Origin: Apilactobacillus apisilvae | Lineage (GTDB): Bacteria; Bacillota; Bacilli; Lactobacillales; Lactobacillaceae | DNA: 64,000 bases | NCBI RefSeq assembly: GCF_023380225.1 | Contig: NZ_CP093362.1 | Span: forward strand, 434,001 to 498,000 | Direction: 5' to 3' | Shown here: positions 37,074-45,778 of the stretch, piece after piece | Layout: each line of letters opens with the position of its first letter | Position numbering within the stretch: the stretch's first letter is position 1 | Program-made: the position numbers and the translations under genes | The notes under the pieces: model-generated | What the model was told of the DNA's origin: nothing | What the model saw: only the letters and a program-made list of their open reading frames with translations | Databases searched by the model: none

Positions 37074-38360
37074 TTAAAAGTTTTCCTCAATTAATTTTCC
37101 AAAGTTTTGTTTAACTTCTTCTAATTTAAAAGTTTCTTCTTTACTATTTTCCATATTTTTCACATGAATTGTTCCATCTTCAATTTCTTGATCACCAATC
37201 GTTAATGTGTAATTAGCGTTCATTTTATTAGCAGTCTTAAATTGAGCTTTAGGTTTACGATTCAAGTAATCACGGTCAGCAGAAAATCCATTCATCCTTA
37301 ATGATTGAACAATTTTTAAAGATTCTAAATTAGCTTTTTCGCCAATTCCTACCACATAGGCATCAAGTGGATTAAATTCTGGAAATTCCACTTTTTCTGC
37401 TTCCATTAGAAGTAGTAGTCTTTCAACACCTAATCCAAAACCTACACCCGGCATTTCAGGACCACCTAGTTCATTTACTAAACCATCATATCTACCACCA
37501 GCACAAATAGTCGTGTAGCCTTCTCCTAATGATTTAGAATTAGCCATAATTTCAAAAATGGTGTGGTTATAATAATCTAACCCACGAACAATCGTGTGAT
37601 CAATTTTGTATTCAATTCCTAATTCATTAAGTAAAGTAGTTACTTTATCAAAATGTTTCTTCGCATTATCAGATAAATAATCTAAAATTGAAGGAGCATT
37701 ATCGACAAATACTTGATCGGCAGGATCTTTACTATCTAGAACTCTTAAAGGATTTTTATTTAATCTTTCTTGAGAATCTTCACTTAGACTATCAAAATGT
37801 GGTGTTAAGTAATCAATCAATGCTTTACGGTAGTTATCTCTAGTTTCTTGATCACCAAGTGTATTAATTGCTAATCTTAAGTCATTAATTCCATAGTGTT
37901 GTAGTAAGTCCATTGCCATTGCAATAACTTCAACATCTAGTTCTGGAGCTTCACTACCAAAAGCCTCAACCCCAATTTGATGGAATTCTCTTAAACGACC
38001 AGATTGTGGCCTTTCATATCTAAACATAGGACCCATGTAAAAAACCTTAACTGGTTTTTGAGTATCAGGACCATAAAGTTTATTTTCAACAAAAGAACGA
38101 ACTACTCCAGCAGTTCCTTCTGGTCTTAAAGTGACATGACGATCACCTTTATCATAAAAATCATACATTTCTTTGGTTACAATGTCAGAAGTTTCTCCTG
38201 ATGTTCTAGAAAACACATCAAAATTCTCAAACATTGGCGTTCTAATTTCTCTGTAACGATAATCAGAAAATAACATTCTAGCGGTTTCTTCAATATATTG
38301 CCATTTTTCTGATTCACCAGGCAAAATATCGGCAGTTCCTTTTGGACGTTGATATCTCAT
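37074..38360 (-). CDS. hisS: Histidyl-tRNA synthetase
   Basis: Charges tRNA-His. The 428-residue protein starts [20 protein letters not shown] and has class II motif 2 around [20 protein letters not shown], the histidine-A segment [15 protein letters not shown], motif 3 [15 protein letters not shown], and a C-terminal anticodon-binding domain. Length is typical. It is the first gene of hisS-aspS and lies directly behind a T-box leader with a strong promoter. Confidence 0.97.
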   Translation of the reverse strand: MRYQRPKGTADILPGESEKWQYIEETARMLFSDYRYREIRTPMFENFDVFSRTSGETSDIVTKEMYDFYDKGDRHVTLRPEGTAGVVRSFVENKLYGPDTQKPVKVFYMGPMFRYERPQSGRLREFHQIGVEAFGSEAPELDVEVIAMAMDLLQHYGINDLRLAINTLGDQETRDNYRKALIDYLTPHFDSLSEDSQERLNKNPLRVLDSKDPADQVFVDNAPSILDYLSDNAKKHFDKVTTLLNELGIEYKIDHTIVRGLDYYNHTIFEIMANSKSLGEGYTTICAGGRYDGLVNELGGPEMPGVGFGLGVERLLLLMEAEKVEFPEFNPLDAYVVGIGEKANLESLKIVQSLRMNGFSADRDYLNRKPKAQFKTANKMNANYTLTIGDQEIEDGTIHVKNMENSKEETFKLEEVKQNFGKLIEENF

Positions 38361-38398
38361 TGAGTAATACCTCCAATTTAAAGTTAGGACAGTTGAAC

Positions 38399-38628
38399 AA
38401 AAAAAGCCCTTGCCAAATATTATAAAAATATTGACAAGGGCGCAAAAAGCACGGTACCACCTTTTCTTTTACTTATATGTAACGTATAAAACGAATAACT
38501 TAATAATAAGTTATCAGCCTCCAAAGTGTCATTTCTGGAATTTTAACAGTCACCATTTCAGCAATATTGGTGCTCTCTTATATCAGAAAAATCCCGTACT
38601 TTTCTTTTTCATCAGCGAACTATTCTAT
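38399..38628 (-). promoter_or_regulatory. T-box leader of hisS-aspS, specifier region GACAC
   Basis: The T-box sequence AGGTGGTACCGTGC (38449-38462, minus strand) is followed by a strong terminator with arms GCCCTTG/CAAGGGC (38406-38441) and a T-run. In the Stem I region AAATGACACTTTGG at 38521-38534 reads GACAC at 38526-38530, which contains the Asp codon GAC and the His codon CAC overlapping by one base. This is the expected place for the specifier; the dual reading is inference supported by the operon encoding both synthetases. Confidence 0.92.
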
Positions 38629-38636
38629 TCATTTTT

Positions 38637-38665
38637 AGATTAATGTAATTAGACCAAAAAGTCAA
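38637..38665 (-). promoter_or_regulatory. Promoter of hisS-aspS
   Basis: TTGACT (38660-38665), 17-base spacer, TAATCT (38637-38642) on the minus strand. It is divergent from the fructosamine-kinase-like gene. Confidence 0.75.
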
Positions 38666-38724
38666 GACTCATAGGAGCCATTTATTAATTAATTTACTAT
38701 AATATAATTAATGGAGGTATTGTT

Positions 38725-39573
38725 ATGAAAAATTTAAATAATGAATGGTTAAAACAATTACCATTTAAAACAATCAAAAGTCTAATACCTGTTTCTGGCG
38801 GTGATATAAATGATTCATACTATATGATTGCTGATAATCAAGAATATTTTATGAAAGTACAACCTAAGCGTGGTAAAAAATTCTTTGAACATGAAGTAGA
38901 AGGAATCCATTTATTATCACAAGCAGCAAAAGTTCCTAAAATAGTTACTTATGGAGAAATAGATAACGACGGATTTTTGATTCAAAAATGGCTTAATGTT
39001 AAAAGCAATGGCAATCAATATGAACTGGGCAAAATGGTCGCAAATGTTCATAAAATTACAAATAAGAAATTTGGTTTGGATCAAAATTTCGAACTAGGTA
39101 AAATTCCAAAAAATAATAAATGGAATTCTAGTTGGCAAAATTTTTATATTAATCAAAGGCTAGAACCATTAGTGAAAATGGCAACGAAAAACGGTCTATG
39201 GAACGATAATCGACAAATTAGCTTTGAAAGGTTAAAAAATTCATTTATAAAAAACGTAACACATGAGATTGTCCCCTCACTATTACATGGTGATTTATGG
39301 TCAGGAAACTTTACCTTTGATGAAAATAGTTATCCTATATTAATTGATCCAGATGTTTTTTACGGTGATCGTGAAATGGATATTGGAATAACAACTGTAT
39401 TTGGTGGCTTTAGCCAACAATTCTATGAAGGTTATAATGATGAATATCCGCTTGATAAAGGATGGCAGCAAAGATTGATCTACTACCAATTTTATTATTT
39501 ACTAGCACATTTAAATCTATTTGGTGAAACATATGGATTTGCCGTTGATAATATTTTAAATAAATTTATTTAA
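38725..39573 (+). CDS. Fructosamine kinase family protein
   Basis: Likely a phosphotransferase that phosphorylates ketosamines, sugars attached to amines by glycation, so that they can be removed or used. The 282-residue protein has the protein-kinase-like fold: a Lys-containing strand (EYFMKVQPKRGKKFFEHEVEG), the catalytic loop LLHGDLWSGNFTF and the metal site LIDPDVFYGDREMDIGITTV, then FGGFSQQFYEGYNDEYPL, which is very typical of FN3K homologues. Overlapping TATAAT boxes at 38698-38708 may be its promoter; the ribosome binding site is GGAGG. Its 3' end overlaps the convergent HAD gene by eight bases. Confidence 0.88.
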   Translation: MKNLNNEWLKQLPFKTIKSLIPVSGGDINDSYYMIADNQEYFMKVQPKRGKKFFEHEVEGIHLLSQAAKVPKIVTYGEIDNDGFLIQKWLNVKSNGNQYELGKMVANVHKITNKKFGLDQNFELGKIPKNNKWNSSWQNFYINQRLEPLVKMATKNGLWNDNRQISFERLKNSFIKNVTHEIVPSLLHGDLWSGNFTFDENSYPILIDPDVFYGDREMDIGITTVFGGFSQQFYEGYNDEYPLDKGWQQRLIYYQFYYLLAHLNLFGETYGFAVDNILNKFI

Positions 39574-40204
39574 ATTGATCATTTAAAAAATCATAATAGT
39601 TATTTATTTCCATCTCTGGATTACCTTTAGATTTAATAATATTATTGTTATCAAAAAGGCAACCTTTAATACCTGCATTATGCGAAGCATCAATATCTAT
39701 TTTTCGATCACCAATCATTAAAGCATCGTTACGCTCAATATTATGTTTACTAATTAAATAATTCAAAGATTCTGGGTCAGGTTTTCTTTTGAAATCCTGA
39801 CTTTTTGTAACAGTATCATCAAAAAAATTATTAAAATTAAATTTCTTTAAAAGTTCGATAGCTTTATTATCACGATGAGTTAACAAATAATTTTTACCAT
39901 TATTTTTAATAATATTTGTTAAAACTTTATCCACATTCAAAAATGGTTTCGATATATTAATTTTGTCTTTTTCAATTGATTTATAGTTTGATTTCAATAA
40001 GCCTTCATCTAAATTAAATTCAGCTGAGAACTTTTGCAATGCAGTAGCTAAAGAATGTTGTCTCATCGTAACCAAAATATCATATTCATCAATTTCTAGT
40101 TCTTCAATATTCATTTTTTGCATAGCTAGTGAAAAACTTTTAGCCATAATAGGATAAGTATCAAAAAGAGTGCCATCAAAATCCCAGAATACATTTTTTT
40201 GCAT
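39566..40204 (-). CDS. HAD-superfamily hydrolase, subfamily IA
   Basis: A 212-residue phosphatase of the phosphoglycolate phosphatase/beta-phosphoglucomutase type. Motif I is VFWDFDGTLFDT (nucleophile Asp8, acid Asp10), followed by an alpha-helical cap, motif II near YLLTHRDNK, motif III Lys in KRKPDPESL, and motif IV MIGDRKIDIDASHNAG. Substrate cannot be predicted. It is convergent with the fructosamine kinase gene (8-base overlap) and follows dtd after a terminator. A link to the kinase is only positional. Confidence 0.87.
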   Translation of the reverse strand: MQKNVFWDFDGTLFDTYPIMAKSFSLAMQKMNIEELEIDEYDILVTMRQHSLATALQKFSAEFNLDEGLLKSNYKSIEKDKINISKPFLNVDKVLTNIIKNNGKNYLLTHRDNKAIELLKKFNFNNFFDDTVTKSQDFKRKPDPESLNYLISKHNIERNDALMIGDRKIDIDASHNAGIKGCLFDNNNIIKSKGNPEMEINNYYDFLNDQFK

Positions 40205-40223
40205 ATTTTTTATCTCCTAATTA

Positions 40224-40248
40224 AAAAAGAAGCCAATGGCTTCTTTTT
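40224..40248 (-). terminator. Intrinsic terminator of dtd
   Basis: An 11-bp stem (AAAAAGAAGCC and complement, 3-base loop) right at the end of dtd, with a T-run on the minus strand. Confidence 0.85.
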
Positions 40249-40693
40249 ATTTATTTTCAGTATCAAATATTATTGTAAATGGTCCGTCATTTTGTAAATC
40301 AACTTGCATATCTGCACCAAATTGACCATTTTTAACTGTGTTACCCGCTTTAACTAATTTTTCATTGAATAAATCGTACATTTCAGATGCAAACTTAGGA
40401 TCACCAGCATCAATAAATGATGGACGATTTCCATGTTTAGTATTTGCATATAAAGTAAATTGAGAAATAGATAAAATTTCACCATTAACCGATGCAAGGT
40501 TTAAATTAGTTTTACCATTTTCATCCTCGAAAATTCTAATATTAGTAATTTTACGAACTAAATAGTCCAAATCTTCTTCAGAATCACCATCTTTAATACC
40601 AACAAATAACAAAAAACCTTTTTTAATACTATTAAACACTTTATTATCAATCGATACACTAGCATTGTTAACTCTTTGTAAAATAACTTTCAA
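40247..40693 (-). CDS. dtd: D-aminoacyl-tRNA deacylase
   Basis: Removes D-amino acids (and glycine wrongly put on tRNA-Ala) from tRNAs. The 148-residue protein shows the SQFTLYA motif with its catalytic Thr and the NxGPxT motif as NDGPFT near the C-terminus. The start codon is TTG at 40693, with AAAGGAGG upstream. It is encoded 18 bases after rel, the conserved rel-dtd pair of Firmicutes. Confidence 0.95.
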   Translation of the reverse strand: MKVILQRVNNASVSIDNKVFNSIKKGFLLFVGIKDGDSEEDLDYLVRKITNIRIFEDENGKTNLNLASVNGEILSISQFTLYANTKHGNRPSFIDAGDPKFASEMYDLFNEKLVKAGNTVKNGQFGADMQVDLQNDGPFTIIFDTENK

Positions 40694-40710
40694 TCTTAAA
40701 TAAACCTCCT

Positions 40711-42939
40711 TTATTTAAAGGGCCTTTTTACAAAATAAACGTCATGAACATTTTTAACATGATCCATAATCATCTTTAACTGATCCACATTTTTAACACT
40801 TACTTTTAAAGAAATCGTTACTGTTTTATCGTGAGCAACTTTTCCTTCAATTGAATTAATTTGTTTACATACACCGCTAACGTTTTTAATAACATCATTT
40901 AGCAGACTATTTCTGTTATAACCTTCAATTTGTAAATAAGCATTAAATAAAGTATGTGAATCTTCTGGAATTTCCCAATTAACTTTAACCAAACGTTCGT
41001 CATTTTCAATAACATTAGGACAATTGGAACGGTGAACAGAAACACCTCTACCCTTAGTAATATAACCAACAATTGGATCTCCAGGAATTGGTGCACAACA
41101 GTGGCTTAGCCGAATTAATAAATTATCAACATCTTTTATAACTACTCCATCGGATGCCTTGTTTAATTTACCTTTTTTTAAGTTACTATCGTTACTTTTT
41201 TCAATTGTTTGGTGATTTTCTAAAATATCTTTTTGTTCTTGCTCCTGACGTTGCTTTTCAGCATCATCTCTAATTTGGGAAGTTAAGATATTAACAATTC
41301 CATTAGGTTGTTTATTACCAAAACCAATTTCAGCATACATATCGTCAATTTGTTTATAATATGTGTCTTTAAGGACTCTATTAAGATTTTCTTTAGTTAA
41401 AACATCACCTAATGAAAAGCCATTATCTTTAATTGCTTTAGTTAATAACTCTTTACCAGCAATAATATTTTTTTCGCGATCTTTATGCTTGAAGAATTGT
41501 CTTATTTTATGTTTAGCACGACTAGTTGTTACCATATTTTCCCAATCTTTACTTGGACCAGTCGAGTTTACAGAAGTTAAAATTGTAACAATATTTCCAG
41601 TTTGAATTTTATAATCTAAAGGTTCGATTGTCCCATTTACCTTAGCACCAGTAGTATGATTACCAACATCTGTATGAACTAAATAAGCCATATCTAAAGG
41701 TGTTGAGCCTTTAGGCAATTCTAAAACATCCCCATTAGGAGTAAATGCATATACATGATCTCCAAATAATTCACCCTTAACTCCATCCATAAAGTCAGAT
41801 GCATTATCAGTATCTTCTTGTAACTCAATAATTCGTTTAAACCAATTCAATCGATTATTGTCAGAAGTTGCTTGGACTTCATCGTTCATCCCTTCTTTAT
41901 ATGCCCAATGAGCAGCAACCCCATATTCAGCCACTTGGTGCATTTTTTTAGTTCTAATTTGAACTTCCAAAGGTTTACCACCTGGGCCAAAAACCGTTGT
42001 ATGAAGTGATTGGTACATATTGGCTTTAGGCATTGCAATGTAATCTTTGAAACGACCAGGCATTGGTGACCATTTAGTATGAATTGCACCTAAAACAGCA
42101 TAACAATCTTTAATAGAATCAACGATACATCTAACAGCTAATAGATCATAAATTTGACCAAATTTTTTATGTTTAATAACCATCTTACGATAAATTGAGT
42201 AAAGATGTTTAGGTCGACCATAAATTTCAACATTAGATAAGTTCATATCTTTAACTTGTTGTTTAACTTCTCTTACAGCTTCATTCACATAGGCAACTCT
42301 TTCATTCCGTTTCGAATTCATTAAGTGCACAATCTTATAATATTGTTGTGGATTTAAATAACGCAATGAAATATCTTCTAATTCCCACTTAATGGTTCCA
42401 ATTCCTAAACGATCAGCTAGAGGAGCATAAATTTCTAAAGTTTCATTAGATATTCTTCTTTGTTTTTCTGGTCTTAAGTGCTCTAAAGTCCGCATATTAT
42501 GAAGACGATCAGCTAACTTAACAATCATCACACGAATATCTGAGCACATTGCTAATAATAATTTTCTATGATTTTCGGCTAATTGTTCTCTACTAGATTT
42601 GTATTTAATTTTTCCTAGTTTGGTTACACCATCAACAATTAGTTCAATATTTTTGCCAAATAATTTTCTGATATCAGATAAAGTCGCATCAGTATCTTCA
42701 ACTACATCATGCAATAGACCAGCACTAATAGTTTCTGGATCCATTCTCAAATCAGCTAAAATACTAGCGACTTGAATTGGGTGGACAATATATGGTTCAC
42801 CAGACTGTCTAAATTGATTTTTATGACATTTTGCAGCATAACTATATGCTCTTTTAACTAAATTAACATGATCATTATTCATATAAGTTGAAAGTTCCTT
42901 GAATAAATCTTCTTCAGACCATACTTTATGTTTAGACAT
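40711..42939 (-). CDS. rel: Bifunctional (p)ppGpp synthetase/hydrolase Rel
   Basis: Makes and breaks the alarmone (p)ppGpp during amino-acid starvation, working on the ribosome. The 742-residue protein has an HD hydrolase domain (about 25-180) with LLHDVVEDTD, the synthetase domain with IYGRPKHLYSIYRKM and the GRF-type PMPGRFKDYIAMPKANMYQSLHTTV, a TGS domain (VYAFTPNGDVLELPKG), a conserved Cys region (LSHCCAPIPGDPIVG) and a C-terminal ACT domain. The ATG at 42939 is preferred to GTG at 42948, which overlaps the ribosome binding site. It is followed by dtd and preceded by rsmE and prmA. Confidence 0.96.
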   Translation of the reverse strand: MSKHKVWSEEDLFKELSTYMNNDHVNLVKRAYSYAAKCHKNQFRQSGEPYIVHPIQVASILADLRMDPETISAGLLHDVVEDTDATLSDIRKLFGKNIELIVDGVTKLGKIKYKSSREQLAENHRKLLLAMCSDIRVMIVKLADRLHNMRTLEHLRPEKQRRISNETLEIYAPLADRLGIGTIKWELEDISLRYLNPQQYYKIVHLMNSKRNERVAYVNEAVREVKQQVKDMNLSNVEIYGRPKHLYSIYRKMVIKHKKFGQIYDLLAVRCIVDSIKDCYAVLGAIHTKWSPMPGRFKDYIAMPKANMYQSLHTTVFGPGGKPLEVQIRTKKMHQVAEYGVAAHWAYKEGMNDEVQATSDNNRLNWFKRIIELQEDTDNASDFMDGVKGELFGDHVYAFTPNGDVLELPKGSTPLDMAYLVHTDVGNHTTGAKVNGTIEPLDYKIQTGNIVTILTSVNSTGPSKDWENMVTTSRAKHKIRQFFKHKDREKNIIAGKELLTKAIKDNGFSLGDVLTKENLNRVLKDTYYKQIDDMYAEIGFGNKQPNGIVNILTSQIRDDAEKQRQEQEQKDILENHQTIEKSNDSNLKKGKLNKASDGVVIKDVDNLLIRLSHCCAPIPGDPIVGYITKGRGVSVHRSNCPNVIENDERLVKVNWEIPEDSHTLFNAYLQIEGYNRNSLLNDVIKNVSGVCKQINSIEGKVAHDKTVTISLKVSVKNVDQLKMIMDHVKNVHDVYFVKRPFK

Positions 42940-42977
42940 TTTAATCACTTCTTTTTATAATCATTTTTAACATTTTA

Positions 42978-43721
42978 TCATACTTTTAATAAATCAAACC
43001 AAGTGGAAATCGAAGATAAAAAATATAGTGGTGCTGTTTCGGTTCTTAAAATTCTTGGCCCTAATCCACATGTTACATATCCATTATCTACCAATTTATT
43101 AACTTCGGCTGGTGAGATTCCACCTTCAGGGCCAAATAAGCAAACAACACTATCCTTCTCATTAGTATTTTTAAAAGATTTAATTAAATCAGAATGTTCG
43201 CCTTTTTTGGCTGATTCTTCATAAGCAATTAATTTATGATCAAAATTATTATTTAACAATTCGGAAATAGAATTAATATAACTAACATAAGGGATACGAT
43301 TACGATGTGATTGTTCAGCTGCACTTCTGGTGATTTTGTTTAATCGATTAAGTTTTCTATCAACTTTATTATTTTTCCACTGAGCAATCGACCAATCAGT
43401 TGAAACAAAAATAATGTGATTAACTCCTAATTCAGTCGCTTTTTGCACAATCATCTCAGACTTTTCTTTCTTAGGTAATCCGCAAACAATTGTTACATCA
43501 ACCGGTAATTCAACTTCATTATGTCTTTGTTTTAAAGTTTTGGCCAACTTATCATCTGAATTTGTAATCTCAGCAACAAATAAGTTATGATTTTGATCTA
43601 CAATTTCAAATTTATCACCATTTTTAGATCTCAAAACTGATAAAAAATGATGAGCAATATCATCAGATATAATAAATTCTTCATTTTCTGATAGCTTTAG
43701 ATTCGTAAAATAATGTTGCAT
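42978..43721 (-). CDS. rsmE: 16S rRNA (uracil1498-N3)-methyltransferase RsmE
   Basis: SPOUT-fold methyltransferase that methylates U1498 in the decoding region of 16S rRNA. The 247-residue protein has an N-terminal PUA-like part (about 1-70) and the trefoil-knot tract CLFGPEGGISPAEV followed by GLGPRILRTETAPLYFLSSI, which is diagnostic. It starts 4 bases after the prmA stop codon and so is cotranscribed, a conserved pair in Firmicutes. Confidence 0.95.
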   Translation of the reverse strand: MQHYFTNLKLSENEEFIISDDIAHHFLSVLRSKNGDKFEIVDQNHNLFVAEITNSDDKLAKTLKQRHNEVELPVDVTIVCGLPKKEKSEMIVQKATELGVNHIIFVSTDWSIAQWKNNKVDRKLNRLNKITRSAAEQSHRNRIPYVSYINSISELLNNNFDHKLIAYEESAKKGEHSDLIKSFKNTNEKDSVVCLFGPEGGISPAEVNKLVDNGYVTCGLGPRILRTETAPLYFLSSISTWFDLLKV

Positions 43722-43724
43722 CTT

Positions 43725-44606
43725 TTATTCACCATCCTTTTTTATATGTGCAATAATTCCTCGCCAATCATCTAAAGTCATAATTTGATCTATCTTAAAT
43801 CCATTATTCTCCAATGTCTTATTAGTTAATGACAATTTTTCTTTGATAATTCCAGATATAATAATAATTCCTTGTTCATTTAAAATGTTTTTAGCCTGTG
43901 GAATTAAAGGTAATACGGCTTCTGGTAACATATTAGCTAAAATAACATCAAATTTTTCATTAACATCATCTAAAAGGCTGTTTTTAAAAACTTTAATGTC
44001 ATCTTTATAACCATTTAATTCAATATTCACTTTAGCTGAATCAATTGCATCATCGTCGTAATCACAAGCTTTAACAGAATTAGCTCCCAATAATTTGGCT
44101 ACAATACTTAAAATTCCAGATCCAGTGCCGACATCTATAACTGATTGATCTTCTCTTAAGTACATTTCCATTGCTTGCATACATAATTTTGTAGTTGGAT
44201 GAACGCCTGTTCCAAAAGCTTTCTTAGGATTTAATTTAATAACCATTTCTTGATTAAATGATTTTTGATAATCTTCCCATAAAGGTGAGATCGTTAAATA
44301 CTTAGTAATTCTAGTAGAATGATAATACTTTTCCCATTCTTTACTCCAGTTATCATCATTCAAATTTTCACTAAATACTTTTCCTTGGCCTGGGTTTAAA
44401 CCAAAAGATTTTAAATTATCCACTCTTGATTGAATTGAGGAAATTTTATTTTTAATATCAAAAGTCTTTGGAAAATAAGAAGTAACTATTACTTTTTTAT
44501 CTTCATTATTTAATTCAACGCCTAGCGATCCAAAGTCCATTAAAATGTTAACAATTGCATCTTGAGATTCATCATTAGTTATTACGGAAAGTTTTGTCCA
44601 CTGCAT
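43725..44606 (-). CDS. prmA: Ribosomal protein L11 methyltransferase PrmA
   Basis: Trimethylates lysines and the N-terminus of ribosomal protein L11. The 293-residue protein has the N-terminal substrate-recognition domain (about 1-100) and a Rossmann methyltransferase domain with KAFGTGVHPTTKLCMQAME, the SAM loop VIDVGTGSGILSIVAKLLG, and VILANMLPEAVLPLIP. The ATG overlaps a TAA at 44606-44608 (TAATG) that would be the true end of the broken mpg gene upstream. Confidence 0.95.
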   Translation of the reverse strand: MQWTKLSVITNDESQDAIVNILMDFGSLGVELNNEDKKVIVTSYFPKTFDIKNKISSIQSRVDNLKSFGLNPGQGKVFSENLNDDNWSKEWEKYYHSTRITKYLTISPLWEDYQKSFNQEMVIKLNPKKAFGTGVHPTTKLCMQAMEMYLREDQSVIDVGTGSGILSIVAKLLGANSVKACDYDDDAIDSAKVNIELNGYKDDIKVFKNSLLDDVNEKFDVILANMLPEAVLPLIPQAKNILNEQGIIIISGIIKEKLSLTNKTLENNGFKIDQIMTLDDWRGIIAHIKKDGE

Positions 44607-45256
44607 TATTGTTCCCCTTTAATTTTCCATCCATAGTTATTTAAATCGATGTTTTGTTTTTTTGTTTTAGAAACATATGGATTTTTATCTACATAAAATC
44701 TTAGTTTCTTATTAGTTCAAATTCCCTTATTTTTTATACCTATTCTATTCGTAGAAATAATATTATTAGGTATATTAAATTCATAAGAATCCAAATACAA
44801 ATGATTACAATTGATCATAGTACCATTTATAGTCTTATCAATTCCTAAAGCTTGAGTTAGTTTTCCAGGACCATTACTAATATTATATCCATGTTGGTTT
44901 CTATTCTCTAACATTGATTGATTTATTTCAATAGGTTGAATTGCTCTAATTAAAACTCCTTGCGGAACATTGGGATCTTGAGTAATAATATTTAATAAGT
45001 TTTGACCAAAAATACTATAAACATAAATAGTTCCTGCAGATAAATACATTGAATTATTTTTATCTGAATGATGACCCTTATATGAGTGACAGGCTTCATC
45101 TTCCACACCCAGATAAGCTTCTGTTTCAACAATATATCCGCTAAGACCATTAAAAGTTATTAAATGGCCAAGTAATTTTTTAGCAATACTAGTAGTGGAA
45201 TTCATAGATAAAATGTTTTTAATATTGTTTTTAATATTGTCATTAATATAAATCAC
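44606..45256 (-). pseudogene. mpg: 3-methyladenine DNA glycosylase, disrupted by an in-frame TGA
   Basis: MPG/AAG-type glycosylases flip out and remove alkylated bases in repair. The frame from GTG 45256 encodes 179 residues with TSIAKKLLGHLI, VETEAYLGVEDEACHSYKG (catalytic Glu region) and NGPGKLTQALGI, then meets TGA at 44717-44719. Past that codon the same frame runs on for 36 more codons (TNKKLRFYVDKNPYVSKT...) to TAA at 44606-44608, which overlaps the prmA ATG. From memory, family members have a Trp in the corresponding RIGI...KG-WT position, so TGG to TGA fits. Without the tail the C-terminal strand is lost. It could be a pseudogene, a readthrough gene or a sequencing error. Confidence 0.85.
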
Positions 45257-45273
45257 CTATCCTAATAATTTAC

Positions 45274-45310
45274 AAAAAAGGTGCTCCAACTAATTGGATG
45301 CACCTTTTTT
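45274..45310 (-). terminator. Intrinsic terminator after the 109-residue gene
   Basis: AAAAAAGGTGC and its complement form a long stem with one internal mismatch; a T-run follows on the minus strand. The stem covers the last codons of the 109-residue gene and lies before mpg. Confidence 0.85.
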
Positions 45311-45619
45311 TGTTTCTTGAATTTTTAATTGTTTTAATTTATCTTCATGTTGCTTCAAGTGACCTTCTAAGTAAAGCAACAATGAATTTTCTTCTTTGAA
45401 AATTCTTGGATGTTTTTGCTTATGCAATCTTAGATCAATTTCATTAATTTTTTGACGGCCAGTCCATCGATGACCGTACCTAATAATTAATCGATTATTT
45501 AAATGTTTTTTACCAAATCTAAAAACATAAACATTATCCGGAGTCAGTAGTGGTCTGATATATGTTTTTTTATAATAATATCCATTTTCCCTTAAGAACT
45601 TTTTAGTTCTATTTAACAT
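45290..45619 (-). CDS. Unrecognised small basic protein
   Basis: A 109-residue protein that I do not recognise. It is rich in Lys, Arg and aromatic residues near the N-terminus (MLNRTKKFLRENGYYYKKTY) and ends in a hydrophilic helix rich in Lys, Glu and Gln (about 75-105). No membrane segment or catalytic motif is seen; an RNA- or DNA-binding role is possible but unproven. The ribosome binding site AGGAGG is strong, and a good promoter (TAGACA-17-TAAAAT) precedes it. Its stop codon lies inside a terminator, so mpg and prmA may need readthrough or another promoter. Confidence 0.7.
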   Translation of the reverse strand: MLNRTKKFLRENGYYYKKTYIRPLLTPDNVYVFRFGKKHLNNRLIIRYGHRWTGRQKINEIDLRLHKQKHPRIFKEENSLLLYLEGHLKQHEDKLKQLKIQETKKGASN

Positions 45620-45694
45620 CTATCACACCTCCTGTTAATTTTATTTTATGTTTTATCTGTAAAACAAGAATCGCACATAAACTTATTTAATTAA

Positions 45695-45723
45695 ATTTTA
45701 TATTAAGTTAATTAAATTGTCTA
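45695..45723 (-). promoter_or_regulatory. Promoter of the 109-residue gene
   Basis: TAGACA (45718-45723), 17-base spacer, TAAAAT (45695-45700) on the minus strand; the same two hexamers as the dnaG promoter. Confidence 0.65.
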
Positions 45724-45735
45724 GTTATTGATATT

Positions 45736-45770
45736 AAAAAAGTCTTGAAATTTTATACAAATAACAAGAC
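45736..45770 (-). terminator. Intrinsic terminator of the 250-residue membrane protein gene
   Basis: Short stem GTCTTG/CAAGAC with a 17-base loop, followed on the minus strand by TTTTTT; modest strength. Confidence 0.6.
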
Positions 45771-45778
45771 CATTAAAG

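Noticed and set aside
38410..38643. 77-residue open frame on the plus strand
   Set aside because: It lies inside the hisS-aspS T-box leader; conserved T-box and terminator sequences explain the region.
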